A stretch of DNA of 64,000 bases from Phycisphaerales bacterium. Lineage in GTDB: Bacteria; Planctomycetota; Phycisphaerae; Phycisphaerales; UBA1924. Shown here one piece after another: positions 35,211-44,587 of this stretch; position 1 is the stretch's first letter, and each line of letters begins with the position of its first letter. A program made the position numbers and the translations under genes. The notes below the pieces were generated by a model that was not told where the DNA came from, made no database searches, and was given only the letters and a program-made list of their open reading frames with translations. The stretch is from NCBI GenBank assembly GCA_029260345.1, contig JAJDDK010000005.1, positions 558,001-622,000 of the forward strand, in the 5' to 3' direction.

Positions 35211-35657
35211 TTACGTGCGGAGTATGAACGTGCGCACCAGGCGCGATGCGTCCAGTTTCGCTTCGTCGAATGCGGCGACCGAGCGAGCGTCAGTTGCCGT
35301 TGGACCGCGGATTGAGATCGAGCTTACGAATTCGGCGCTCGGCGCGATCGCATCCGTCGAATGTTCACTCGATTGTTCCTGCTCAATGCTTCGCCGGTCC
35401 GAGCGGTAATCGACGCGAGCGAGCATGACGTCGACGCAGCACGGGTGCGTCGTTTCATCCCATTCACCGGAATCATCGGTCTTTGCGTCTGCCGTATTGC
35501 ACGTCGGGGCACAATTCGGATCAACGTGCGCGGCTTCAATGGCGAAGTGCCCGCTCGATGAAAGACAGAGCACCAGCCCTTGCAGCCCGCCACTGGCCTG
35601 CAGCGACGCAGTCAATGCAATCCAAAGCGCTAGAATGAATCCGCCAACTCGTGCCAT
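35211..35657 (-). CDS. Small secreted Cys-containing protein heading the metal-efflux operon
   Basis: A 148-residue exported protein (signal ~1-22, VGGFILALWIALTASLQASG). The mature part holds the segment DPNCAPTCNTADA and the pair HPCCVDVMLA, in an otherwise acidic and Ser-rich protein. It lies 51 bases upstream of the outer-membrane factor, same strand. Known metal-efflux operons often begin with a small periplasmic metal-binding or sensor protein, so a similar role is plausible, but I recognise no family. The Cys/His residues (H36, H44, C49, C53, H71, C73-C74 approximately) could bind metal. Confidence 0.65.
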   Translation of the reverse strand: MARVGGFILALWIALTASLQASGGLQGLVLCLSSSGHFAIEAAHVDPNCAPTCNTADAKTDDSGEWDETTHPCCVDVMLARVDYRSDRRSIEQEQSSEHSTDAIAPSAEFVSSISIRGPTATDARSVAAFDEAKLDASRLVRTFILRT

Positions 35658-35711
35658 TCGGTATGACGGTATCCCGATGGTGCTGGGGCGTCCAGATGAA
35701 TCCCTGGGGAT

Positions 35712-36464
35712 TTAGCTCACGAGTTCGCGAGTCTTGCGATTCAGGGCGGGTTTCGTGGTTATTGGAAGCGCGCTTGTGCGTACATGTACGGCGCGCTGCG
35801 GCTTCGGCTCGGTCCGTGCCAGTTGAGCGACGAACCGCCATTGGAGGCTCAGGCCAATAAGGACGGCTACGTGCCACACTTCGTGCGGGCCAATGACGCC
35901 GGGGATGATGGTCGGCCATCGCAGGCCCAGCAAAATGGCGCCGAGTGAATAGGCGACGCCGCCAGCGAACACCAGTCGAACGAATCGGAAACCGCGTTGT
36001 TTCCAGGCGCCGATGACGGAGATCGCGGCGATCCATCCCAGCGCGAGATAGAGCGACGTGGTGAGTCCAACGGGCATCGAATCGCGAAACACAGCCGTGA
36101 GCGTGACACCGGTGATCGCGGCGGCCCACATGAGCGCGAGGCCCACCCAGCGCACGGCGCCGCGAAAGAGAATGCCATGCACCGGCGTGAAGGTCCCGGC
36201 GATGAGCAGAAAAATAGCGCTCTTGTCCAGATGATCCATCACTTGCGCGCCGGCGCTGTCGGCAGGCAGCATGTGGTACACGCCGCTCATCGTCAGTAAG
36301 AGAACGGCAGAGGTCGCAAAGATGGCGAGGAAGATGGCGCGGGCGGGGTCATCCCGGTGTCGACGCACCAATTGAACACCAAGCACCGCAAAGATTGCGG
36401 CGGCGCCAAGGTGCGAGATCGAGCTAACCGGCGCGAAGAAACCGGGGAGTGAGAGTGTCGACAT
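35712..36464 (-). CDS. Hemolysin III / TrhA-type membrane protein (PAQR family)
   Basis: A 250-residue integral membrane protein with seven helices. It shows the PAQR metal-site motifs: SGVYHML (SxxxH), DHLDKSAIFLLIAGTFTP (Asp) and IGPHEVWHVAVL (HxxxH). Bacterial members act in membrane fluidity or lipid homeostasis and are often named hemolysin III or TrhA; the reaction is thought to be Zn-dependent hydrolysis. The C-terminal ~30 residues are a basic tail beyond the core. It lies 54 bases from the metal operon gene on the same strand; a functional link is not shown. Confidence 0.88.
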   Translation of the reverse strand: MSTLSLPGFFAPVSSISHLGAAAIFAVLGVQLVRRHRDDPARAIFLAIFATSAVLLLTMSGVYHMLPADSAGAQVMDHLDKSAIFLLIAGTFTPVHGILFRGAVRWVGLALMWAAAITGVTLTAVFRDSMPVGLTTSLYLALGWIAAISVIGAWKQRGFRFVRLVFAGGVAYSLGAILLGLRWPTIIPGVIGPHEVWHVAVLIGLSLQWRFVAQLARTEPKPQRAVHVRTSALPITTKPALNRKTRELVS

Positions 36465-36568
36465 GAATGCGAGAATTGTATGCGATTGGTGTTGAGCCGA
36501 ATATGAAAAGGGTCAGCACTTCATTTGAATCAGTCCAACTGGGGTGTTTCGCTGGGCGCGTTTGGAAT

Positions 36569-37693
36569 TCAGCCGTTCTGTTCGTGCCATGCCGCGAGGA
36601 CTTCGGCTTCGCGTTCTGGCGAAATGCCGGCGCGAAGGCGGGCCTGACGCTCTTCGGGAAGGGTCATGTACCACGCGAGTGTGTCGCGGGCAGTGTCCGA
36701 AATGGGGCGGAAGGTGAGCCCGGCGCGCACTGCTTTTTCAATGCTGCGCTGTGCAAAGCCGGTGTAGTCGCCTTCGGCGGGAACCCAGACGGGCATGTCG
36801 GACCACGGCGCCACCTGATGTTCACGCAGGAATTCGGTCGGAACCCAGGTGAATATCGCATCACTGCCGACGCCCTTGCGGCAGCCCTCCAGCATCTCGC
36901 CAAACGTCATTGGTTTGTTCGGGCCGGTTGCGTTGTAGACGCCGGTGACGTTTTTCTCGACGCAGAGAATCATCCAGTTCGCGAGATCGCGCACATCAAT
37001 GACTTGCGCGGCAGCATCGGGTGAGTCTGGGGCGAGGACTTCGCCGCCGCGCGCAATGCGCACGGGCCAGTACGTGAAGCGGTCCGTGTTGTCGCCGGGG
37101 CCGACGATCAGGCCCGGACGGATGACTGCGACGCGCCCCGGCATGGCTTCTTCGGCGGCTTGTTCGCACAGCGCCTTGAGCGGGCCGTACGTCTGGCCGG
37201 TGATTTCTTCGACGGTGGGATCTTCGAGCGTGCCGACGGGGTCTGTCTCATCAAGCCCGGCGCGCGGCGCTCCTGCATAAACCGAAATCGTGGAGATGAA
37301 TGTGTAATGCTTGCAATGATCGGCGAGCAGTTCGGCGGACATTTTCACAATGCGCGGCACGTATCCCGAGGTGTCGATGACGGCGTCCCAGTCGCGCCCC
37401 TCAAGAGCCACGAGGTCGCCGTCGCGATCGCCTTGGAGTTTTTCGAGATCGGGGAAGAGGTGCGTGTTAGTGCGCCCGCGATTGAACAGCGTCACGGTGT
37501 GACCACGCTCGATGGCTCGTTCGACCACTTTCGGCCCGAGGAATCCGGTGCCGCCGAGAATGAGAATGTTGAGTTTCTTCGGCGCCGGGTCCGCCGCGAA
37601 GGCTTTCATGGCGCTGAATGGAATGGCGGCGCCAAACGCGACGGCGGCGCTGGAGCCGATGGAGGTCTGAATGAATTCGCGGCGCGTGGTCAT
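36569..37693 (-). CDS. Tat-exported NAD-dependent epimerase/dehydratase
   Basis: A 374-residue protein beginning MTTRREFIQTSIGSSAAVAF with the twin-arginine motif (TRREFI), so it is probably folded before export to the periplasm. Then a Rossmann fold of the extended SDR type: ILGGTGFLGPKVVERAIERG, SGYVPRIVK and YTFISTISVYAG with the catalytic Ser; the Tyr-xxx-Lys appears as YGPLK. The C-terminal portion (GCRKGVGSDAIFTWVPTEFL) is family-typical. Periplasmic SDRs with Tat signals recur in planctomycetes, but the substrate is unknown. Neighbours do not suggest a pathway. Confidence 0.88.
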   Translation of the reverse strand: MTTRREFIQTSIGSSAAVAFGAAIPFSAMKAFAADPAPKKLNILILGGTGFLGPKVVERAIERGHTVTLFNRGRTNTHLFPDLEKLQGDRDGDLVALEGRDWDAVIDTSGYVPRIVKMSAELLADHCKHYTFISTISVYAGAPRAGLDETDPVGTLEDPTVEEITGQTYGPLKALCEQAAEEAMPGRVAVIRPGLIVGPGDNTDRFTYWPVRIARGGEVLAPDSPDAAAQVIDVRDLANWMILCVEKNVTGVYNATGPNKPMTFGEMLEGCRKGVGSDAIFTWVPTEFLREHQVAPWSDMPVWVPAEGDYTGFAQRSIEKAVRAGLTFRPISDTARDTLAWYMTLPEERQARLRAGISPEREAEVLAAWHEQNG

Positions 37694-37932
37694 GAACCGG
37701 CTCCTGAGGATGTTTCGTGATTGTCGCTTGTAGCAACTTGAGCGCGTGTGGTTGCGGGAGAAATGTGGGGATGTGAGTTCTCGTGCGCCGCATATCGAAG
37801 AAATGCACCTCAGCGGCTCGAATCGGGTACATGGGAGCCGGATGAAACCAGTGCAGCGGTCCGGGCCGCAGGAGAACGTACAGATTCATGCCATCGGGAC
37901 GCCTTGAAGATGAAGATCATGCGGCGTCAGGG

Positions 37933-39252
37933 ATGATCGCTCGCGCCCTCCGCCGCCTTGTCCTGCTTCGGCGCGGCGAGGGCAAAGCGCTGTTCTGGTC
38001 GGCGACGTATTTTTTCTTTTTGTTGTGCGGTTATTACATGCTGCGGCCGGTGCGCGAAACCATGGGCGTGCAGCGAAGCATGAATGATCTGGCGTGGCTC
38101 TTCACGGGCACGATGGTCGCGATGCTCTTTGCGAATCCGCTGTTTTCGTGGCTTGTCTCAAGAACCACCCGCCGCCGCTTCATTCCAATCACGTATCACT
38201 TCTTTTCGCTCAATCTCTTGATGTTCTACGCGGTGCGGCAGTTCGTCAGCGATGAGCAGGCGGTGTACGTCGGGTATGCGTTCTACATCTGGCTCAGTGT
38301 GTTCAATTTGTTCGCTGTTTCAGTGTTTTGGGCGTTTATGGCGGATGTGTTCACATCTGAGCAGGGGAAGCGCCTGTTCGCGTGCATTGGTGTGGGCGGC
38401 ACGCTTGGGGCGATGGTTGGCGCTGCGCTAACAACGGGTCTTGCGCGTGAAATCGGTGTTATCAATTTGCTCTTAGTTTCGATCCTGTTTCTTCAGTGCG
38501 CCGTGTTTGCGATGGGGCGAGTGGCGCGCCTGGCAAGTGGTGTTCGTAATCGGACGCCCGGCGGATCTGATCTGGGCGAAGACGGTGTTCATTTTCATAC
38601 GGCGGAGCCGTCTCGCGACTGGCTGGCCGGGTTGAAACTGCTGTTGCGGTCGCCGTATCTTCTGGGCATTGCGCTGTACATCTCGCTGATGACGATTTTG
38701 GCGACGCTGGTCTATTTCGAGCAGGCGAAATGGGTGAGTTCGATCTTTGAGACGGACGAAAGCCGCACGGCCGCGTTCGCGATGATTGACTTGTGCACCA
38801 ATATTCTGACGCTGGCGCTTCAACTCTTTCTGACATCACGACTCTTGCGCGCGATCGGCGTCGGGCCAATGCTGGCCATTCTGCCGTTGCTCACCGTGAT
38901 TGGCTTTGTCGCGCTGACGGTGGCGCCGCTGTTTGCGACATTTGCGATTTTTCAGGTGTCACGCCGCGCCACGCAGTATGCGATTGCGCGGCCGACGCGC
39001 GAGGTGCTGTTCACGATTGTCTCGCCGGACGAGAAGTACAAGAGCAAGGCGTTTATCGACACGTTCGTATATCGCGGCGGCGATTTGCTGGGCGCCTGGA
39101 CGCATCGCGCGATCGCGTGGGCGATGATCATGGTGGCGCCGGTCGCGGCTGCCGTCGGTGTGGGTTGGTGCCTCGTGGGGCTGTATTTGGGCATGAAGCA
39201 CCGTGCGATGGCCGCGAGTCATCGAAAAGACGTCGCCTCGGATGGCGCGTGA
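37933..39252 (+). CDS. MFS-type carrier, NTP/NDP-exchange-transporter-like
   Basis: A 439-residue membrane protein with about 12 helices. Its N-terminus MIARALRRLVLLRRGEGKAL followed by YFFFLLCGYYMLRPVRETMG matches the start of the ATP/ADP-translocase-like MFS group, as do FWAFMADVFTSEQGKRLF and RRATQYAIARPTREVLFTIV. Such proteins move nucleotides or other anions, but many bacterial relatives have other substrates. An earlier ATG at 37888 is in frame and would add 15 charged residues; the second start was chosen because it resembles the family start, though neither has a good ribosome site. Confidence 0.85.
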   Translation: MIARALRRLVLLRRGEGKALFWSATYFFFLLCGYYMLRPVRETMGVQRSMNDLAWLFTGTMVAMLFANPLFSWLVSRTTRRRFIPITYHFFSLNLLMFYAVRQFVSDEQAVYVGYAFYIWLSVFNLFAVSVFWAFMADVFTSEQGKRLFACIGVGGTLGAMVGAALTTGLAREIGVINLLLVSILFLQCAVFAMGRVARLASGVRNRTPGGSDLGEDGVHFHTAEPSRDWLAGLKLLLRSPYLLGIALYISLMTILATLVYFEQAKWVSSIFETDESRTAAFAMIDLCTNILTLALQLFLTSRLLRAIGVGPMLAILPLLTVIGFVALTVAPLFATFAIFQVSRRATQYAIARPTREVLFTIVSPDEKYKSKAFIDTFVYRGGDLLGAWTHRAIAWAMIMVAPVAAAVGVGWCLVGLYLGMKHRAMAASHRKDVASDGA

Positions 39253-39363
39253 ATGGCGGCCGCACTTATTGGACTTTGGCGGGCGGCGAGGTTTGTCATT
39301 CAGGTTTGCAACCCGACGGGGTAGAGTGGGTTTGTTCCTGTTGCTCACGAGAAGGAGTGATTC

Positions 39364-42300
39364 ATGCGTTGTTTTCGATTTGTCGGTCTGGCAATCATGG
39401 CGGTTGGCGTCGCACTTGTCGCATTTCCTGTCGCAGCGCAAGTTGCGCAGGAGAATGACGCTGAATTCCAGTGCATTTCTGCCTTGGAGTGGCGCGGCAT
39501 CGGGCCGGCGCGCGGCGGGCGGGCGCAGACCGTCGCCGGTGTGGTCGGCGATCGGCAGACGTATTACATGGGCGCGACGGGCGGCGGTGTGTGGAAAACG
39601 ACCGATGCAGGCGCGGCGTGGACGAACATTTCAGATGGATTCTTCAAGACGGGCAGTGTCGGCGCTATCGCCGTCGCGGAGTCTGATGCGAATGTGATCT
39701 ACGTCGGCATGGGCGAAACATGCGTGCGCGGCAACTTCTCGCACGGCGATGGTGTGTATCGCTCGCTCGATGCTGGGAAAACGTGGGAACATATTGGGCT
39801 TGACGATTCGCGGCAGATTGGGGACATCGCCATTCACCCGAAGAATTCGGATGTCGTGTTTGTCGCGGCGCTCGGGCATGTGTTTGGGGCCAATGCGCAG
39901 CGCGGCGTGTTCAAAAGCACGGACGGGGGCGTCACCTGGCGCAATACGCTTTTCGTGGATGATCGCACAGGGGCGGTTGATCTTTCGATTGATCCATTCA
40001 ATCCGCGTGTGATTTATGCGGGCATGTGGCGTGTATCGCGCTCGCCGTGGCGCCTTGACAGCGGTGGTGAAGGCAGCGGGCTGTATCGATCGGTCGATGG
40101 CGGCGAGACGTGGACGGAACTGACCAAGGGGCTTCCGAAGGGCGTGAAAGGCAAAGTCGGTGTCGCGGCGTCTCCAGCGCAGCGGGACTTGGTGTACGCG
40201 ATTGTCGAAGCCGAGGACGGCGGCGTGTTTCGTTCGACCGATAGCGGCGATACGTGGTCGCGCGTGAGCGGGGATCGCAGTTTGCGCCAGCGAGCGTGGT
40301 ACTACACGCACATCGAAGCGGATCCGGTCGCGCCGGACACCGTGTACGTGATGAACGTGCAGTTTCAGAAATCCATCGACGGCGGCGCCAGTTGGTCGAA
40401 CATTCGCGTGCCGCACGGGGATAATCATGATTTATGGATCGATCCAAACGATCCGCAGCGCATGGTGAATGCGAATGATGGCGGCGCCAATGTGTCGTTC
40501 GATGGGGGCGCCACGTGGTCCACGCAAACGAATCAGCCGACGGCGCAGTTCTATCACGTGACGACTGACAACAGCTTTCCGTACCGTGTCTATGGCGCGC
40601 AGCAGGACAATTCGACGGCGTCGATTTCTAGCCAGGCGCGTGAGTTCGGCAATTGGCAGCGCGATCTCTACGACGTCGGCGGCGGTGAGAGCGGTTACAT
40701 CGCCGTGCATCCGGAGAATCCGGACATTGTCTACGCCGGTTCGTACGGTGGGTACCTCACACGATACGACCATGCGCACGAAGACATGCGCAACATCATG
40801 GTGTGGCCGATCAATCCGATGGGCGCGGGCGCTGAAGACCTTGAGCATCGTTTCCAGTGGACGTTTCCGATTGTGCTCTCTCCGCACGATCCGGAGACGA
40901 TCTACGTCGGTGGCGAAGCGGTCTTTCAATCCACTGACGGTGGCGGATCGTGGGAGCAGATCAGTCCTGATCTGACGACGAACGACAAGAGCAAGCAGCA
41001 ATCCAGCGGCGGGCCGATTACGCAGGACAACACGAGTGTGGAGTACTACTGCACCGTATTTACGATCGCGGAGTCGCCAATTGAGTCGGGCCTGATTTGG
41101 GCGGGTTCCGATGATGGGTTGATTCATGTGACGCGCGATGGTGGAGAGAGTTGGGACAATGTCACGCCGCGCGGCATGGGGGACTGGCCATTGATCAGCG
41201 TGATCGAAGCGAGTCCGCATGATGCGCAGACGGCTTACGCCGCGGTCAATCGATACAAGATGGATGATTTCCGCCCGATGGTGTATCGCACGCGCGACGG
41301 CGGGAAAACATGGGATCTCGTTGCGAATGGAATGGGAAGCGGCGCGTTTGTGCGCTCCGTGCGTGAAGATCCGGAACGGGAGGGCTTGCTGTACGCCGCG
41401 ACGGAGTTGGGTGTGTATGTGTCGTTTGACGCGGGCGATCACTGGTCGTCGCTTCAGCTGAACTTACCAGTGACTCCGGTGACGGATCTAGTGGTCAAGG
41501 ACAATGACCTTGTGGTGGCGACGCAAGGGCGATCGTTCTGGATTCTGGGAGACCTGGCGATGTTGCGCCAGCATGATGCGGAAAGAGGCGGTGCGGGGGC
41601 AGCGCTGTACCAGCCATCGAATGCGTATCGCCAGGGCTGGGACTCGGTGCGTGTGTATTTCAGCGTGTCGGAGTTTGACGAAGACGCGAAGCTGGTGATT
41701 CGTGACGCAGATGGTGATGAAGTGCGGTCGTATTCGATCATTCAGGCGACTGAAGATGGTGATTCATCCGAATCAGCGCGTGGTTCGGACCAAGAAGACG
41801 TGATTACGGCGAAGGCTGGCATGAATCGATTTGAATGGAACATGCGGCTTGCGGATCCCACGGAGGTGCCCGGCGCCGTGGCGTGGCCGCCGCACCCGCC
41901 GGGGCCGCGCGTGGCGCCGGGGACGTACGCCGTTGAGTTGCAAATTGGCGACTCGACCCAATCTCACGAATTCGAGATTCTCGGGCATCCGAAGATTGGG
42001 ACGACGCAGGCGGAGTACGACGATCAATACGCACTGCTCGTGGAGATTCAGGATGCGCTCTCCAAAGCGCATGGCGCCGTGAATGACATCCGCGCGGCTC
42101 GTTCACAGATAGAACGGGTGATGTCGCAGGCGAAAGACGCGGGTGTCGCTGACGCCATTGAAGACGCGGCGAAGGAATTGCAAACATCGCTGCGCGACAT
42201 CGAAGAAGTGATCATTCAGACCAAATCGGAATCGCCGCAGGATCCGCTGAATTTCCCGATCAAGCTGAATGATCAGATCGGCGCGCTGGCGTATGTGGTT

Positions 42301-42498
42301 GATGGTGACTATCCGCCGACGGAGTCTTCGTACGAAGCGTTCAAACTTCTGTCAGAAGCGCTCGATGCGCAGGTCGTGAAGCTGAAGGCTGCGCTTTCCG
42401 ACGATGTGCCGGCGTTCAATGAATTGGTGCAGCGACAGCGTGTGCCTGCGGTGGTGATTCCGTCGGACCATGAAAAGCCGAAGAAGGGCGTGTTTTGA
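39364..42498 (+). CDS. Large secreted BNR/sortilin-like beta-propeller protein
   Basis: A 1044-residue exported protein. Signal: MRCFRFVGLAIMAVGVALVA ... AAQ. It carries many Asp-box repeats (KTTDAGAAWTNIS, RSLDAGKTWEHI, KSTDGGVTWRNT, RSVDGGETWTEL, RSTDSGDTWSRV, QSTDGGGSWEQIS), spread over residues ~50-700, typical of ten-bladed VPS10/sortilin-like propellers. A C-terminal ~250-residue region follows, with a beta-sandwich (LVIRDADGDEVRSYS) and a long helical end. GAGAAGGAG precedes the ATG. Bacterial relatives are often called glycosyl hydrolases, but no catalytic residues can be read here. No neighbour suggests a substrate. Confidence 0.9.
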   Translation: MRCFRFVGLAIMAVGVALVAFPVAAQVAQENDAEFQCISALEWRGIGPARGGRAQTVAGVVGDRQTYYMGATGGGVWKTTDAGAAWTNISDGFFKTGSVGAIAVAESDANVIYVGMGETCVRGNFSHGDGVYRSLDAGKTWEHIGLDDSRQIGDIAIHPKNSDVVFVAALGHVFGANAQRGVFKSTDGGVTWRNTLFVDDRTGAVDLSIDPFNPRVIYAGMWRVSRSPWRLDSGGEGSGLYRSVDGGETWTELTKGLPKGVKGKVGVAASPAQRDLVYAIVEAEDGGVFRSTDSGDTWSRVSGDRSLRQRAWYYTHIEADPVAPDTVYVMNVQFQKSIDGGASWSNIRVPHGDNHDLWIDPNDPQRMVNANDGGANVSFDGGATWSTQTNQPTAQFYHVTTDNSFPYRVYGAQQDNSTASISSQAREFGNWQRDLYDVGGGESGYIAVHPENPDIVYAGSYGGYLTRYDHAHEDMRNIMVWPINPMGAGAEDLEHRFQWTFPIVLSPHDPETIYVGGEAVFQSTDGGGSWEQISPDLTTNDKSKQQSSGGPITQDNTSVEYYCTVFTIAESPIESGLIWAGSDDGLIHVTRDGGESWDNVTPRGMGDWPLISVIEASPHDAQTAYAAVNRYKMDDFRPMVYRTRDGGKTWDLVANGMGSGAFVRSVREDPEREGLLYAATELGVYVSFDAGDHWSSLQLNLPVTPVTDLVVKDNDLVVATQGRSFWILGDLAMLRQHDAERGGAGAALYQPSNAYRQGWDSVRVYFSVSEFDEDAKLVIRDADGDEVRSYSIIQATEDGDSSESARGSDQEDVITAKAGMNRFEWNMRLADPTEVPGAVAWPPHPPGPRVAPGTYAVELQIGDSTQSHEFEILGHPKIGTTQAEYDDQYALLVEIQDALSKAHGAVNDIRAARSQIERVMSQAKDAGVADAIEDAAKELQTSLRDIEEVIIQTKSESPQDPLNFPIKLNDQIGALAYVVDGDYPPTESSYEAFKLLSEALDAQVVKLKAALSDDVPAFNELVQRQRVPAVVIPSDHEKPKKGVF

Positions 42499-42530
42499 AC
42501 GGATCTCATCGATAAGAATTCGGACGCCGC

Positions 42531-42550
42531 GACGGGCGTAGACGCCTGTC
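42531..42550. repeat. Hairpin repeat followed by CCACC
   Basis: Dyad GACGGGCG / CGCCTGTC with loop TAGA; one G-T pair in the stem. It is followed by CCACCGC, and it lies between convergent genes, where it could serve as a bidirectional terminator. Confidence 0.7.
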
Positions 42551-42570
42551 CCACCGCAGTCAATTTGCAT

Positions 42571-43077
42571 TCAGGCGGTTCGACCATCGACGGCGGTGCG
42601 AATGCGCTCAAGCTGCTCACCTAAGTGGTCCGCTGCGGCCTTGTTCGACTTGCGCCACATCACGGGCAGAAAGATCGGCAGCGGTACGATCATCAGCGGC
42701 ATGTACCACATCCATGTGTCGATCCATCCCCATGACGCGGGGATGAGCGCATCCATCAGTTCAACGCCGGGCCAGATGGAGACGATGATCGAGATTGCAA
42801 GAATGAGGGGCGCTTTCATGCGCAGCGATGTCTGAAACGAAATTTCGCAGCCATTGGCGAGCGATTTCATTGATCCGATCAAGTCACGATCAAATGGTTC
42901 ACCGAAGAGGGACACCTTGAACGCGTCTGAGCCGCGCGGCTCGTACCCGGGGAGTTTGCCTTTGCGCGATAATTGATCGAGCGCTCGCAGGCATTCCGCG
43001 ATGGACCGCTGAGACCGCACGGACGGAATCGTCGACAGGCTCGGCGCCGCGGTTTGGGCGTCGGGCGCCGGGGACAT
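42571..43077 (-). CDS. Small membrane protein of unknown function
   Basis: A 168-residue protein. A cytosolic N-terminal ~85 residues (RSIAECLRALDQLSRKGKLPGYE) is followed by two hydrophobic segments at about 90-108 (LILAISIIVSIWPGVELMDA) and 120-142 (WMWYMPLMIVPLPIFLPVM), then a basic helical tail. This hairpin membrane layout resembles small planctomycete membrane proteins seen beside unrelated genes. The gene converges on the BNR gene and is divergent from the next. No family recognised. Confidence 0.65.
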   Translation of the reverse strand: MSPAPDAQTAAPSLSTIPSVRSQRSIAECLRALDQLSRKGKLPGYEPRGSDAFKVSLFGEPFDRDLIGSMKSLANGCEISFQTSLRMKAPLILAISIIVSIWPGVELMDALIPASWGWIDTWMWYMPLMIVPLPIFLPVMWRKSNKAAADHLGEQLERIRTAVDGRTA

Positions 43078-43291
43078 GTCAGCCGGTGAAGCGGCTTCTG
43101 CGACGGCGGTGTCGGCGTCAGTGGCGATAACTCAGCTCCGAAAAGGTTGGTGCTGGCAGAGTGTACGGACGTGGGGCGACGGGTTGCGACGGGGCTCCTA
43201 AGATTCGCGCGAAGATCTCTCGTCTCCGTGGTGGGGATCGGTCCGGCGAGGGCCGATCTGAATGGCGGTGAGATCGAATTCGGAGGTGGTG

Positions 43292-43759
43292 GTGGCTCAG
43301 GCCCTCACGAAAACGTCATTGCGCCTGATCGGCGCGGAAACTCCTGCCGAGCGTGCGCGCCGGCATGAGGAAGCCGCGCGCGATGTGGCTGAGGCGAATC
43401 GTTCCGCGGCTGAGATGTCGGCGGGCGATGCACGAGCGATTTTCGCCGTGCGCGTGAGTGAGCAGCTCGTGGGCGGGAGGGCCGCGATGTTGACGCCGGA
43501 GAGTCGACGCCGACTGGTCGACCTCGGTCAGCGCATGGGATTGCGCGCATTTGACGCGAACCTCGTTATTGCCATTGTTCAGGACGGCGCTCGCCGTGGC
43601 GAAACGCCGGATGACGCGATCGAAGACTCGCCGCTTCGATTGATTCCGATGAAGGCGCGCGACTGGAACTGGTCGCAGATTGTCTGGCCGCTTATCGCTG
43701 CGAGCGCGATGGCGCTGGGCGCGCTGCTCGCGCTGGCGGCATGGATCGCCGGTGACTGA
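43292..43759 (+). CDS. C-terminally anchored small membrane protein
   Basis: A 155-residue protein whose only hydrophobic segment is near the end (IVWPLIAASAMALGALLALA, about residues 130-150), so it is probably tail-anchored with a cytosolic helical domain. The helical part is Arg/Glu/Ala rich (ETPAERARRHEEAARDVAEANR; TPESRRRLVDLGQRMGLRAF). Start: a GTG at 43292 is preceded by GGAGG with 5-base spacing; an ATG 30 bases upstream is in frame without such a site. It is divergent from the two-helix protein upstream. Function not recognised. Confidence 0.6.
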   Translation: MAQALTKTSLRLIGAETPAERARRHEEAARDVAEANRSAAEMSAGDARAIFAVRVSEQLVGGRAAMLTPESRRRLVDLGQRMGLRAFDANLVIAIVQDGARRGETPDDAIEDSPLRLIPMKARDWNWSQIVWPLIAASAMALGALLALAAWIAGD

Positions 43760-43780
43760 ATTTCGACTGCGCTTCGCTCC

Positions 43781-44518
43781 TTAGCTCCAGTTTGCGAGCA
43801 ATGTGGCAAGGTCAGCGCCGTTCACGACGCCATCCCCATTCAAATCAGCCGGGCCTGCCGTGCCCCATTGCGCGAGAAGCGCGGCGAGATCAGCGCCGTT
43901 GACGACGCCGTCGCCGTTGAGATCAGGCGAGGGCGCTTCACCGCTCAGGCCGGTGAGTGTCAGGTTTTGCGTGCTGAAGTTGATCTGGGTGAGTGGGAAC
44001 TGAATGCACCCCGCAAAAGCGACGAAGGTGATGAAGTTGCCGGCATCGCCTCCTGTGGTTGTGAGTTCGATATCAAATGTTTCTGAGCAGTCGCCGTCAG
44101 CAGATGGGGAAATTGGCGTTGCGGTCGCGGTGAGCCGCACTGCGACGTCGCGAACCTGCGCTGTGGTCATCGTTCCGTTCAGATCGATGGTGACGCATTG
44201 ATTGACATCAATGGCGCCGTCCCATTGGATCACGTCATTGGGCATTGGCGTCCCAACGAGCGTGAGCATGGCGCTGAACGGGGCGCCGAAATTCGCCAAG
44301 TCAATGGTGACGTCCAGCGAACCGGGTGTTTTGGCAAGGCAGTCCACAATCGGGCCGAGAGGGATGGAATCCATCAGACTGACGGCGCCGGTGACGGTGT
44401 AGTCAAACCCAACGCTTGTGAATTTGACGGTGTCCGCGTCGCGCACATCGTCCACCGGCGCGCCAAGCGCGACCGGCACAACAGAACACAACAACGCCGC
44501 TGCTATCATTGATCTCAC
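43781..44518 (-). CDS. Secreted protein with two C-terminal dockerin-like loops
   Basis: A 245-residue exported protein. Signal: MRSMIAAALLCSVVPVALGA. The mature domain is a beta-sandwich of the anchor type (SLDVTIDLANFGAPFSAMLT, QWDGAIDVNQCVTIDLNG, ITFVAFAGCIQFPLTQINF) with three or four Cys residues. The end holds two nearly identical dockerin-like loops: PDLNGDGVVNGADLAALLAQ and ADLNGDGVVNGADLATLLAN. These are the clearest copies of the phycisphaeral dockerin-like signature in the window. Function not recognised; probably cell-surface or secreted. Confidence 0.82.
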   Translation of the reverse strand: MRSMIAAALLCSVVPVALGAPVDDVRDADTVKFTSVGFDYTVTGAVSLMDSIPLGPIVDCLAKTPGSLDVTIDLANFGAPFSAMLTLVGTPMPNDVIQWDGAIDVNQCVTIDLNGTMTTAQVRDVAVRLTATATPISPSADGDCSETFDIELTTTGGDAGNFITFVAFAGCIQFPLTQINFSTQNLTLTGLSGEAPSPDLNGDGVVNGADLAALLAQWGTAGPADLNGDGVVNGADLATLLANWS

Positions 44519-44587
44519 GGGAGGCCTCCTTGATCAAGAGCCTACCTGCCGGTGCGGGCCAAACCCAGTGTGAATGTCGGTATTCGG

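Noticed and set aside
36467-37024. A 185-residue plus-strand frame
   Set aside because: It is antisense to the Tat-exported epimerase and has no motif.
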